Shown: in pieces, positions 6,728 through 14,130 of the stretch
How positions within the stretch are numbered: the first letter of the stretch is position 1
How the letters are laid out: each line of letters starts with the position of its first letter
NCBI GenBank assembly: GCA_903864375.1
Contig: CAIPFS010000272.1
Location: forward strand, 1-14,902
Direction of reading: 5' to 3'
From: an uncultured Verrucomicrobiota bacterium
GTDB taxonomy: Bacteria > Verrucomicrobiota > Verrucomicrobiia > Limisphaerales > UBA9464
Length of the DNA: 14,902 nucleotides
Notes under the pieces: model-generated
What the model was told of the DNA's origin: nothing
The model's database searches: none
What the model saw: the letters and a program-made list of their open reading frames with translations, nothing else
Position numbers and translations under genes: made by a program

Positions 6728-8746
6728 TCAGGGCTGACGAAGCCTGCCGACCTCGTCAAGGTCGGTCGGAGCGGCGGTCGCGAGGAAATCGAGAGCCCAG
6801 TTGGTCCAGAGGAATTTCTCGCCCCTGCGCTCGATTTCGATCCAGTTTTTCCAACGTCCCGGGCCGAAGCTATGCTGGCGGTGGCAGACGATCGAGGCGG
6901 CGGAGTCGACGATGCGCATGCCGGGCTTTTCCACTACGTCGCCAAAGCCCGCGTACCACATCGCACCCAGGATTTCAGTGTGGCTGCCGTTCAGTAATTC
7001 CACCTGGGGGTTGGGATGCTCGATCTTGCTCCCCATGATCCACAGGTTCCCGCCGTCGTTCACCAGACCAAGGCCCGGAGATACTTCATAGTTAAAGTAG
7101 CGGCACCAGGCGCTGGCCCCAGGATGGCGCAGGTACAACCCGCCGCAGACATCATCGAGGAAGACGTCTCCCCTGGCTTCCTGATGAACCAGGCCATTGA
7201 TGTCGCGCAAAATCAGGGTGCGACTGCTCTTTTGATGGATTTCCATCACGCCATGCTCCCAGCTCGGCATGAACCGCTCGATCACCACCGCCGGCGCGAT
7301 CCCATCTTCGACATCGATGCGTTCGGCGTTCACATAGGCTTCGCAGGCCAGGAAGCGCTGTACGTGACCGCGCAGCGCAATTTTTTTCATGCGGTATTCG
7401 ACCCCTGTCCTGCCCCAGGTTCGCTGGACCTCGCCTCCGGGGAAGTAAACCACCCGGGCTCCGCTGTCGATGGCCCGTTGGACAGCTTCGGTGCAATCGC
7501 TTCCGTCCATCTTGGCACCGAATCTTACCACGTTGGCCCAGTCCCTCTTCGGGTCGCCCCAAGGCACTTCTGGAGCCTCTTTTACGGGCAGGTTGAGTGT
7601 TTTCGGCACGCAGTCCGGGAAGGCTTTGGTGACCGGCCCATACGAGTACTCTTCAATGTTCCCCCTGGCATTCAGTGACGCGTCGGTGCTCGATTTCACC
7701 GTCCAGCCGTAACCGGTTGACTTGATGTTGCGTCCGAAAAAATGGTGGTCCTTGTTGCCGCCGTCGATGCGGATGGCCGGTTGGTCAGGGGCACCGCCGA
7801 GCAGTTCGCCATCAATGAGAGTGGTGAAGCTTAACCAACGGTTACCAATCCAGAGTGCCGGCATGGTATTCACGCTGTGCACCCGGTGCAGCATGGCCAT
7901 GTCCCAGGGGCAGCGGATGCCCGCCTTCTTTTGGCCCTGGAGTTGGACATCCCAGACCGTGAATGAGTTAAGGGCGCACACCCAGACTCCATAGTCGAAG
8001 CCGACCACCTCCAGATGGCGCACGACTGCCGGGCCGGCGTCGCCGGTAAAGCCGAGGTCGCAACCGATCGCTCCGGCCCCGTCGCCGCTGACGATTTTCA
8101 CCTGGTGCATGCACCCCTGGTTGCTGGCGTTGAACTGGATTCCCGAGGCACCCGGGTTGCCTTTTCCGGTGTCGATGGTGATGTTTCGGACCGCATTGCG
8201 AAAGTGCTGGGCCACGTTCTCGCCGGTCCACACCACTCCGCGCCCGATGGGGCGCCCGACATCCTTTTCCGGCTCCGAAATGCCAGTCGTTTGAAATTCC
8301 GGGCAGTTGTCCGCCAGTTTGATGATGGTTTTGTCGCGGCTCTGTCCCTGCAGGATGGTCAGGCGCTGGTGCAATGCATCGCGTCCGTCGATCTTCTTGT
8401 CGGGGTGGAAGCGCCGGGAAAGGCCGAACTCAATCTGGTGTGAGACCAGGTAGATTCCGTCAGGAAAATAGATGATTCGGTTCTGGGAGGGGTGATCGTC
8501 GAAAGCCCTCTGGATGGCATCGCTGTCATCCGAGCGACCGTCGCCCTTCGCGTTGTAGGGCGGCTTTGTCACGTCGACAACACCGGAGTCATCCGGGAAA
8601 ACGATGGGCTCCTCGTTGTCGGTGAGCCGTGGCGGCAGGGGGGTGACCGTAGCGAAGGACGTGAACACCATCCCAAGAATGAAAAGGAGGGAAAAACGCA
8701 GGCTCGATCCGATAACGGGGAGGCGTTTTTCTCTCATGCCACGCAT
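6728..8746 (-). CDS. Secreted beta-helix protein with two Pectate_lyase_3-type modules
   Basis: A protein of 672 residues from the ATG at 8746, or 669 from the ATG at 8737; both suit the signal peptide (MREKRLPVIGSSLRFSLLFI, then LGMVFTSFA). After it comes DVTKPPYNAKGDGRSDDSDA, the usual start of a Pectate_lyase_3 right-handed beta-helix (FGAKGDGxxDDTxAIQ pattern), followed by IIYFPDGIYLV. A second copy of the motif, VVRFGAKMDGSDCTEAVQRA then VVYFPGG, starts near residue 400, so the protein is a tandem of two modules. Such folds bind or cleave polysaccharides (polygalacturonases, pectate lyases, phage tail spikes). I cannot assign catalytic residues or a substrate. The ORF is open to 8848, but earlier starts would put charged sequence before the signal peptide. 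It precedes the cyanophycin operon on the same strand by about 240 bp and may be transcribed separately. Confidence 0.75.
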   Translation of the reverse strand: MRGMREKRLPVIGSSLRFSLLFILGMVFTSFATVTPLPPRLTDNEEPIVFPDDSGVVDVTKPPYNAKGDGRSDDSDAIQRAFDDHPSQNRIIYFPDGIYLVSHQIEFGLSRRFHPDKKIDGRDALHQRLTILQGQSRDKTIIKLADNCPEFQTTGISEPEKDVGRPIGRGVVWTGENVAQHFRNAVRNITIDTGKGNPGASGIQFNASNQGCMHQVKIVSGDGAGAIGCDLGFTGDAGPAVVRHLEVVGFDYGVWVCALNSFTVWDVQLQGQKKAGIRCPWDMAMLHRVHSVNTMPALWIGNRWLSFTTLIDGELLGGAPDQPAIRIDGGNKDHHFFGRNIKSTGYGWTVKSSTDASLNARGNIEEYSYGPVTKAFPDCVPKTLNLPVKEAPEVPWGDPKRDWANVVRFGAKMDGSDCTEAVQRAIDSGARVVYFPGGEVQRTWGRTGVEYRMKKIALRGHVQRFLACEAYVNAERIDVEDGIAPAVVIERFMPSWEHGVMEIHQKSSRTLILRDINGLVHQEARGDVFLDDVCGGLYLRHPGASAWCRYFNYEVSPGLGLVNDGGNLWIMGSKIEHPNPQVELLNGSHTEILGAMWYAGFGDVVEKPGMRIVDSAASIVCHRQHSFGPGRWKNWIEIERRGEKFLWTNWALDFLATAAPTDLDEVGRLRQP

Positions 8747-8915
8747 AACGCGACGCTGCCGATTGCTGGCCACGCTGTCAACAGGCCCCCTCCATGAACC
8801 CTCACTGTGCATCCAAGACCGCGTGCCCTTATGCCGTAGCGGAGACAAGAATACCCCCGCTCCGTTTCAAAGTCCGCATTCCTGGGGATGAATTCAAGCA
8901 CCTCTCCACCGACGT

Positions 8916-9620
8916 TTACGGCGGCAAAAGAAGGTTCATCCGCTTCAGAATCCTCAGCTCGATTTGATCCAGCTTTGAAACGGTCGACTCGATTTCCTTG
9001 CGAGTCGTTCCGGACAGGACCCGTGACAACGCCTCCCGGACACGATTGCAGAGGGATGAGCGGGTGGCGGTCCGATTCCCGGCTGTACGCGAATTCCTGC
9101 GGGTGTGCTTGAGCTTTTTGGCCAGGACCGGGTCCAGTTGTCGGAGTCGTTCCCAAAGGCAAAGCCACATAATAATGTCCCGCTGACATTCATCCGGTAA
9201 CTGGGTGATCGCAGTCGCTGTAGACGGACCGTTGGACCGGCTTGAGCCAACCATCAATCGATTGAGACAGTCGGCGAGTTCGACGGCACGGGGCAGTTCG
9301 CTTGTGGAATGGATCAGCTCTTGAATCCTCTCATTCACCGAGTCGACATCCGACACCTCGACCCGATAAAAGGACTCCAATTCCTTTGGAATACGGCAGT
9401 ACCCATTCATGTCCATCACGCCGAGCAGAGACTGCGGCTCCATCGAAGGCTGTATGAGAGTATACGAGGCCACGGCGACCTTTTCCTCCTCATCCCATGC
9501 GACAAAGGCCGTGGAAGGACACAGCAGATTGGACTCGCGTGATAAGGCGATAGCGGCGGCCTGGTCGTCCTTGGCCGATAAGTTGACCAGTCGCTCCTTG
9601 CACCAGTGGAGAACAGGTAT
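8916..9620 (-). pseudogene. C-terminal remnant of a VIT/von Willebrand A-type protein
   Basis: The leftward frame is open from 9620 (stop TAA at 9621-9623) to TAA at 8916-8918, but the first possible start is the GTG at 9473. Translation of 9620-9474 still looks like real protein: LHWCKERLV, IALSRESNLL, then PSTAFVAWDEEEKVAV. This resembles the region after the vWA domain in bacterial VIT/vWA (inter-alpha-trypsin-inhibitor-like) proteins, where a TAFVAxD signature is typical. So the gene has lost its VIT and vWA domains, and the break lies within about 20 bp of the end of the restriction gene at 9637. The remaining 185 residues after GTG 9473 are charged and helical, with no motif I know. A purine-rich GAGGAGGAAAAGG lies before that GTG, so the remnant might still be translated. 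The family call rests on pattern memory only. Confidence 0.5.
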
Positions 9621-9636
9621 TTACTCCGTTAGGCTA

Positions 9637-10632
9637 CTATTTGTTTTTCGGCATTACATCCGGATACGGCCCGAGGAACCGCTCGCCGTTGAAGTGGATC
9701 ATGTGGTCGGGGTCTTCGGCGATCCAGACTTCGGATTCCCAGGCGATGTGTGAGACGAAGGTCTGCATGGTGCGTCGGTTTTCGAAGGCGGTGACGAACA
9801 CGAGGCCCGCTTTGCAGCCGGTGAACAGGTCTATTAGTTCCTTTCGGCGCTTGCCATCCACCGGGCCGGCGCTGGTGACGGCTTCGATGAGCAAGAGCCA
9901 GTTTTTGGCGCGGTAGTGGACAATGACATCGGGAATCTTGGCGGCGGAATCCAACGTGACGCCGAGCGCGGCCAAGCCCGCGCTTTCCAGATGAACGAAT
10001 TTGTTTTCGGTGTCGCCGATGTAGAGGACAATCCCGCCGGGGGCGAAAGCGGGGCAAAAGTGTTCGATGATGGCCTTGATGAGCGGATTCTGCCCGCCGG
10101 GTGAGAGCGCGACTTGGGCTCCATCGGGCAGCTTGACGGGCACTCGGGCGAGGTCACGTTTCCGTGAAATCTCGTGCTTGAGCGCTTCGCGACTGGCGAG
10201 ATAATGCCGCAGGGTGGGAGTCCATTCTACGGTTCCGAACCGGCGGAAGAGTGCGAGGGCGGTCGGTTCAATCTGATAGACCGTCTTTCCGCTGTTGGTT
10301 GGGCGATTGGGGTCGTCTGGGTTGCGCAGCAGCAGGCCCTCTTCGACGAAGAACTTCACCGCGTCGTCGCGAATGGTTTCGCGTGTGTTTGGCGCGTAGC
10401 GGTTGCCGTAGGCGGTCGCGATGAAGTTGATGATGGGGGTGATGCCACACAGAGGAGCCTGCGCGTCGGCCCATGCGGCATCGGGCTGGAGGTCGAGCAT
10501 TGCAAGCAACGTGTAGGCGGCGGTTTCATTCCGCTGTTTCTGACCGAACTGCAAAGCCGTGAGTGTTTCGATGGCTTCGGCGAGTCGTTTTTTCCGTGCG
10601 GTGGCTTTGCGGCTGGGTTTATCGGCAGGCAT
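9637..10632 (-). CDS. Type II restriction endonuclease, BsuBI/PstI family
   Basis: Predicted homodimeric PD-(D/E)XK endonuclease of 331 residues, the usual size for this family. BsuBI and PstI cut CTGCAG, so that is the expected but unproven target. The C-terminal half carries the family signature: LYIGDTENKFVH (203-214), IPDVIVHYRAKNWLLLIEAV (233-252) then TSAGPVDGKRR. Asp235, Glu250 and probably Lys261 are the catalytic candidates. It ends with HIAWESEVWIAEDPDHMIHF followed by NGERFLGP. The N-terminal half is helical, fitting the family's winged-helix-like region. The start overlaps the end of the methyltransferase gene by 14 nt (10619-10632), so translation is probably coupled, with methylase made first. 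The frame is intact and the enzyme is likely functional. Confidence 0.9.
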   Translation of the reverse strand: MPADKPSRKATARKKRLAEAIETLTALQFGQKQRNETAAYTLLAMLDLQPDAAWADAQAPLCGITPIINFIATAYGNRYAPNTRETIRDDAVKFFVEEGLLLRNPDDPNRPTNSGKTVYQIEPTALALFRRFGTVEWTPTLRHYLASREALKHEISRKRDLARVPVKLPDGAQVALSPGGQNPLIKAIIEHFCPAFAPGGIVLYIGDTENKFVHLESAGLAALGVTLDSAAKIPDVIVHYRAKNWLLLIEAVTSAGPVDGKRRKELIDLFTGCKAGLVFVTAFENRRTMQTFVSHIAWESEVWIAEDPDHMIHFNGERFLGPYPDVMPKNK

Positions 10633-12103
10633 GAAGGTGTTTGTTGACGAGTTGGTCGATTTCGTCCTGCGAAAGTTCGAGAGTTTTCATGTCCCGTCCC
10701 ATTGCTTGCAGGGTGTTGCGGTCGGGATAGGCCAAGGTGCGCAGGTCGGTAGCGTTCACCTGGGTGTGGCCACTGAAGCGTCGGAAATATTGGTCAACGA
10801 CGGTGGAGTTCAGGAATGCGTAAAGGCCGACCGCCAGGGTACGTTCCAAGCCATGACCGCTGGCGTGGAAGTAATTCAGGTGATTCTCGAAACCGACCCA
10901 CTCTGCACTCACCAACTCCGGGTCGTACAGGCAGGCGACGAGGCGGCGGCGCTCTTCTTTCGAGGTGAAGCGTTTCGTGAGCAAATACACTCCGGAGGGT
11001 ACCAGCCAAGGGCGCGTTTCGTCGTTGTCGAGGATGGCGTTGGGCTTCCGGGCTTCGAGCTTGGGCCAGTGGACGGTGCCACCGTTGAAGTGGCATGGAT
11101 AGAGCAGCGGCACGGTGCCGCGATCGGGTTCCTTGCGCAGAGCTTGTTTGAGGCGGAACTCCACGACGCGTCCGGTTGACACCGTGACGCCCAGAGAGGC
11201 GAGGCTAGAGCTTAGCCCGTCCATGGTTTCCTTGGCCTTGGCGTGGCCAGCCGTGGATGGGATGTGGATGAACTTTTCGGAATCGTGCGGATGGACGATT
11301 TCGGCAAAGGGGAAGACCGTTTTGGTCATGTCGTCGCCATGCTCGCCGCTGCTGCTGGAGATGAGCATTTCGTCGGGTTGGTTTCGACCCTTCACGGCGT
11401 GGAAGATGATGTTCTCCTGGAGCACGCCGTCGTCTCGAAAGGCGGCTTGGCGCGATTCAAAGACATGGAGTCGGCGCAGTTCCAACTGGCTTAAAAAATC
11501 TTCGCGGAATGGGCGGAAGTATGGCCCGTTGCAGAAGCTCCGTGGCGTGATTCCGACGAGTTGGCCGCGAGGAACGAGCAGGCGCTGAATGAGGGATATG
11601 AAGCCGGTGTAAAGGTTGCTCGTTTCGACGCCTACGGAACGTAGTGCGCGTCGCTCGGCGGAGTCGGTGCTGATTTTGCGATAGGGCGGATTCGCGATGG
11701 CGGCATCGAAGACGGGCGGTTTCGAGGCGAACAAATCGCCCGCAAGGCGGGTTGACATCTCGCGGATAAAGTCAGTGGAATGGATGGTGAACGTGAAGCG
11801 AATGCCTGCGTCGGAGCAGCGATGCTCGCATTCGCTCATGGCAGCAGAAAGCGATTCCAAGATTTCACCGTCGATTTCATAGAGGGACGCTTCGATGGCT
11901 CGGACCTCGCCGCGCTTTCTACAACACCGGGCGGCGAAAGCAGTGGTAAGTGATCCAGCTCCAGCACCAGCATCAAGCAATCGAACCGTTCTCGGGAGCG
12001 GTCCGAACATCGAAGCCATGAAGTCGGCAAGCAGCGGCGCGGTAAGGAACTGTCCTAGTTCCTCCTGACGCTTTCTGGGCATTTCCTCGGCCCCGATTTT
12101 CAT
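10619..12103 (-). CDS. N6-adenine DNA methyltransferase of the PstI/BsuBI-type system
   Basis: Uses S-adenosylmethionine to methylate adenine in the cognate site (expected CTGCAG), protecting the host from the endonuclease encoded next to it. From the ATG at 12103 it has 494 residues, close to other M.PstI-type enzymes. Motif I for SAM binding is LLDAGAGAGSLT (Asp44-Gly50) and catalytic motif IV is IANPPYRK (Asn138-Tyr141), the NPPY form typical of N6-adenine enzymes of the Eco57I-like group. The C-terminal third, with ENHLNYFHASG and FSGHTQVNATDLR, is probably the target-recognition region. The open frame reaches 12289, but residues before MKIGAEEMPRKRQEELGQFL look non-coding, so I chose 12103; the ATG at 12082, preceded by GAGGAA, is an alternative. 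No separate C (controller) gene is visible upstream. Confidence 0.9.
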   Translation of the reverse strand: MKIGAEEMPRKRQEELGQFLTAPLLADFMASMFGPLPRTVRLLDAGAGAGSLTTAFAARCCRKRGEVRAIEASLYEIDGEILESLSAAMSECEHRCSDAGIRFTFTIHSTDFIREMSTRLAGDLFASKPPVFDAAIANPPYRKISTDSAERRALRSVGVETSNLYTGFISLIQRLLVPRGQLVGITPRSFCNGPYFRPFREDFLSQLELRRLHVFESRQAAFRDDGVLQENIIFHAVKGRNQPDEMLISSSSGEHGDDMTKTVFPFAEIVHPHDSEKFIHIPSTAGHAKAKETMDGLSSSLASLGVTVSTGRVVEFRLKQALRKEPDRGTVPLLYPCHFNGGTVHWPKLEARKPNAILDNDETRPWLVPSGVYLLTKRFTSKEERRRLVACLYDPELVSAEWVGFENHLNYFHASGHGLERTLAVGLYAFLNSTVVDQYFRRFSGHTQVNATDLRTLAYPDRNTLQAMGRDMKTLELSQDEIDQLVNKHLHACR

Positions 12104-12597
12104 TTGGTCATGCCAAGAAACTGAGTCTCGTTTCGCTACCGAACAAACGGAAAGGCCGAAATCGGCTGTTCCCGACGAGCGCCCTGAAAGCCTACGATCT
12201 TTGGCCCGACAGACCAGTCCAAAGGGGCCCGAATGCACTCGGGCTGGGCCGCGGAGGCAGCGAGAAGTTGCGTGGGCGTGAGCCTCCACCAGCTTTTGCC
12301 TTCAAAGTGCCCACAAGACGCGGACATCCGCGGTAAACGTCTTGGTCCATTTCCAGCAACCGACCTTCATGGGCAAGCTTGCGGATAGAGGATGTGGCGT
12401 GTCTTCATGACTGGTGGTCCGTCTCGGCAGTACCAGTCTTGGCTCGGTCGCGATTGCGAACACGGGTTTTTGCGATTTCCAGTGGTGTTTTGCCAGTCAG
12501 TGGGCGAGGAGCGGTCCCCGGCGCCAGTTTACCAGCAGTTTCACGGGCAGTGGCCCTTCTGGATCATTTAAATCATTCACCTACAGCAGTTTGTAGA

Positions 12598-12625
12598 TGG
12601 AAACGAGGGTCGGAATCGAACCGGC
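12598..12625 (-). tRNA. tRNA 3'-end-like fragment (probable remnant, not a functional tRNA)
   Basis: On the minus strand this reads GCCGGTTCGATTCCGACC, then CTCGTTTCCA. That is the layout of a T-arm with a GTTCGATTC loop, seven acceptor bases, a discriminator and an encoded CCA. The T-stem has one C-A mismatch. I found no matching 5' acceptor half (AACGAGG), D-arm or plausible anticodon arm at the expected distance, so it is at best a fragment. Such 3' fragments often mark integration borders, and this one lies upstream of the restriction-modification cassette. Confidence 0.3.
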
Positions 12626-12672
12626 GCGCCGTTTTTCCGGCATCCAAAGTTGGCTTCTCAACGTAAGGTGGT

Positions 12673-12691
12673 GTGAGTCGGAGCGACTCAC
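12673..12691. repeat. Perfect 8-bp palindrome, REP-like
   Basis: GTGAGTCG (12673-12680), loop GAG, CGACTCAC (12684-12691). This is a tight, perfect stem-loop in non-coding DNA between the tRNA-like fragment and the small membrane protein gene. It could be a dispersed REP-type element or part of the leader of the gene at 12742. No U-tract follows on either strand. Confidence 0.45.
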
Positions 12692-12741
12692 TGCTTTGAC
12701 CAGCAGGTTGCGCAGTTCAAAATTGAGGGAAGAGGTATTGG

Positions 12742-13167
12742 ATGAAGATCAAAACAATCGAGCGATCAAGGGGGGGCACCGAACTGGAACGGTGGTGGGT
12801 CAGTTTGACGCTCTTGGGAGCCTATCTGGCCACGTTTCAGCTGTGGATGACGTTGAGTCGTCCTCTGATCCTGGCATGCGGCTTTGCCGGGGTGTTGGCT
12901 TTGTCGCTGCTCTTGATCTGGGGTGTCCGGACCGGCTATTTCGTTAATCGGTGGGATGCTTTCGGGCATGGGATGGTCGTTGCCGATCTGACCCTCGAAG
13001 CCGTCCTGATTCGCGAACACGACCATCGCGGATTCTATTTCTGCGCGCTGGCATTTGCCCTTGTTGTGGGCGGTTATCGCTGGGGCATGCTCTCCAGGAG
13101 GCGGCTGGAGGTTCGGGTGGCGCAAAGCGGTTCTGGCAGTCAGTCAGGCTGTCTTCCGGGATTGTGA
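12742..13167 (+). CDS. Small membrane protein of unknown function
   Basis: A 141-residue protein I do not recognise. A charged N terminus (MKIKTIERSRGGTELERWW) is followed by likely membrane segments at about residues 20-37 (SLTLLGAYLATFQLWMTL), 43-64 (ILACGFAGVLALSLLLIWGV) and 97-113 (FYFCALAFALVVGGYRW). The C-terminal tail is Arg- and Ser-rich and should be cytoplasmic or periplasmic depending on topology. The start is supported by a purine-rich GGGAAGAGG a few bases before the ATG. The gene stands alone on the + strand, facing the leftward LytTR/LytS operon, with decayed sequence on both sides. The hydrophobic segments and the ribosome-binding site favour a real gene; the function is open. 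Confidence 0.6.
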   Translation: MKIKTIERSRGGTELERWWVSLTLLGAYLATFQLWMTLSRPLILACGFAGVLALSLLLIWGVRTGYFVNRWDAFGHGMVVADLTLEAVLIREHDHRGFYFCALAFALVVGGYRWGMLSRRRLEVRVAQSGSGSQSGCLPGL

Positions 13168-13184
13168 AAGGTGCAGAACCGCCA

Positions 13185-13316
13185 TCTGCCTGCTCGCATC
13201 CGTCGCCAAAATTCGCCCGGCTTCAAAATCGGGATACCCAGATACTACCCGAGGTGCAGGAGGTCCTTGTCCGCGGTCACGAGCAGGTCAATTGTGGATC
13301 GGTGCCATCGAGCATT
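13185..13316 (-). pseudogene. Decayed C-terminal PIN-domain (VapC-like) toxin remnant
   Basis: The minus strand encodes IDLLVTADKDLLHLG, then an in-frame TAG (complement of 13245-13247), then YLGIPILKPGEFWRRMRAGR. This matches the C-terminal part of PIN-domain ribonucleases of toxin-antitoxin systems (LVTxDKDLL ... GIPILxPxEF), in which the Asp of TADKD contributes to the metal site. About 20 residues further upstream another stop occurs (TGA, complement of 13338-13340), and there is no start codon or N-terminal PIN half. No antitoxin gene is visible. It is therefore a relic of a toxin gene next to the end of the LytTR gene. Confidence 0.5.
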
Positions 13317-13362
13317 CGGAGTTGGCCTTTGCCACTGTCAGAAGGGGTAATTGCCGGAGTCC

Positions 13363-14130
13363 CTAACCTGTTCCGACGCCCAGCCGGGGTAACTGGCTCC
13401 GATAGGTTCGCGTCAGGGTCACCTTGGTGCCGTCCCGGAGGATGATGCAATATTCCCCATGGAACAGCGGCTGGAGTTCCCGGACCCGCTCGATATTGAT
13501 GATGACCGACCGGCTGATGCGGAGGAATTGTTGGGACGGCAGGCGCTCGCTCAGGCGGGAAAGGGTTTCGCGGAGAAGGTGACGCGTGGCACCCACGTGC
13601 AACTCCACGTAGTTGTCGCAGGCTTCAATCCAATCGAGTTCGCTGAATTTGACGAAGAGAACCCGTCCATCGGATTTGACCGCCAGACGGTCGCCAGCCC
13701 TCGCTTCCGGACGCAGTTCGTCAATCAGGCTGTTCAATTGTTGAGCCCAATCAGGTTGACTTCCGGAAAGGGAGCGGGCTCGGGCACGTTCGAGTGCAGC
13801 CGCCAGACGGTTCTCGTCAACGGGTTTGAGGAGATAGTCGACGGCTTGAACCTCGAAGGCGCGGACCGCATACCGGTCGTGCGCAGTGACAAAAATGATC
13901 GCGGGGCGCGCCGTGTCATCGAGACCTTCGACCACTCCGAGTCCATCCAGTTCCGGCATTTGTATGTCCAGCAAGACGACCTGAGGTTTGTCGCGCCGGA
14001 TGGATTCCAGGGTTGAAACTCCATCGCCGCATTCCCCGACGATGGTGACCTGGTTCTGTCGCTCCAGCAGTCGGCGCAGGCGCTCGCGGGCGAGGGGTTC
14101 GTCATCGGCGATCAGAACTCGGAGTTTCAT
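13363..14130 (-). CDS. LytTR-family response regulator (LytR/AlgR type)
   Basis: Cytoplasmic DNA-binding regulator of 255 residues, phosphorylated by the histidine kinase encoded just upstream. The receiver domain (1-120) has the acidic pocket Asp9-Asp10-Glu11, phosphoacceptor Asp55 in VVLLDIQMPELDG, Thr82 and Lys102 in LLKPVDENRL. A short linker leads to a LytTR DNA-binding domain (about 148-250) with DRLAVKSDGRVLFV, IEACDNYVELHV, FLRISRSVIINIERV and LRDGTKVTLTRTYRSQL. All key residues are present. Its ATG overlaps the kinase stop as ATGA (14127-14130), so the pair is one operon with coupled translation. LytTR proteins bind tandem imperfect repeats, but no obvious target site is seen in the window, so the controlled genes are unknown. 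Confidence 0.92.
   Translation of the reverse strand: MKLRVLIADDEPLARERLRRLLERQNQVTIVGECGDGVSTLESIRRDKPQVVLLDIQMPELDGLGVVEGLDDTARPAIIFVTAHDRYAVRAFEVQAVDYLLKPVDENRLAAALERARARSLSGSQPDWAQQLNSLIDELRPEARAGDRLAVKSDGRVLFVKFSELDWIEACDNYVELHVGATRHLLRETLSRLSERLPSQQFLRISRSVIINIERVRELQPLFHGEYCIILRDGTKVTLTRTYRSQLPRLGVGTG

Larger units (their letters stand above)
12104..12741. other. Gene-free stretch upstream of the methyltransferase
   Basis: About 640 bp without a credible intact gene; it must hold the methyltransferase promoter. On the minus strand, 12408-12548 reads without stops and includes PLTGKTPLEIAKTR, which looks like decayed coding sequence resembling an ankyrin-repeat end, but it has no start codon. 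CAAGACG (12314-12320) and CGTCTTG (12338-12344) are exact inverted repeats flanking a smaller CGCGG-ACAT-CCGCG palindrome. The tRNA-like fragment and the palindrome further right are listed separately. Overall it looks like an island border or scar region. Confidence 0.5.

Noticed and set aside
12379..12666. Possible small plus-strand gene of 95 codons
   Set aside because: Its end (RGSESNRRAVF) is the typical translation of the strand opposite a tRNA T-arm. No ribosome-binding site or domain is visible.
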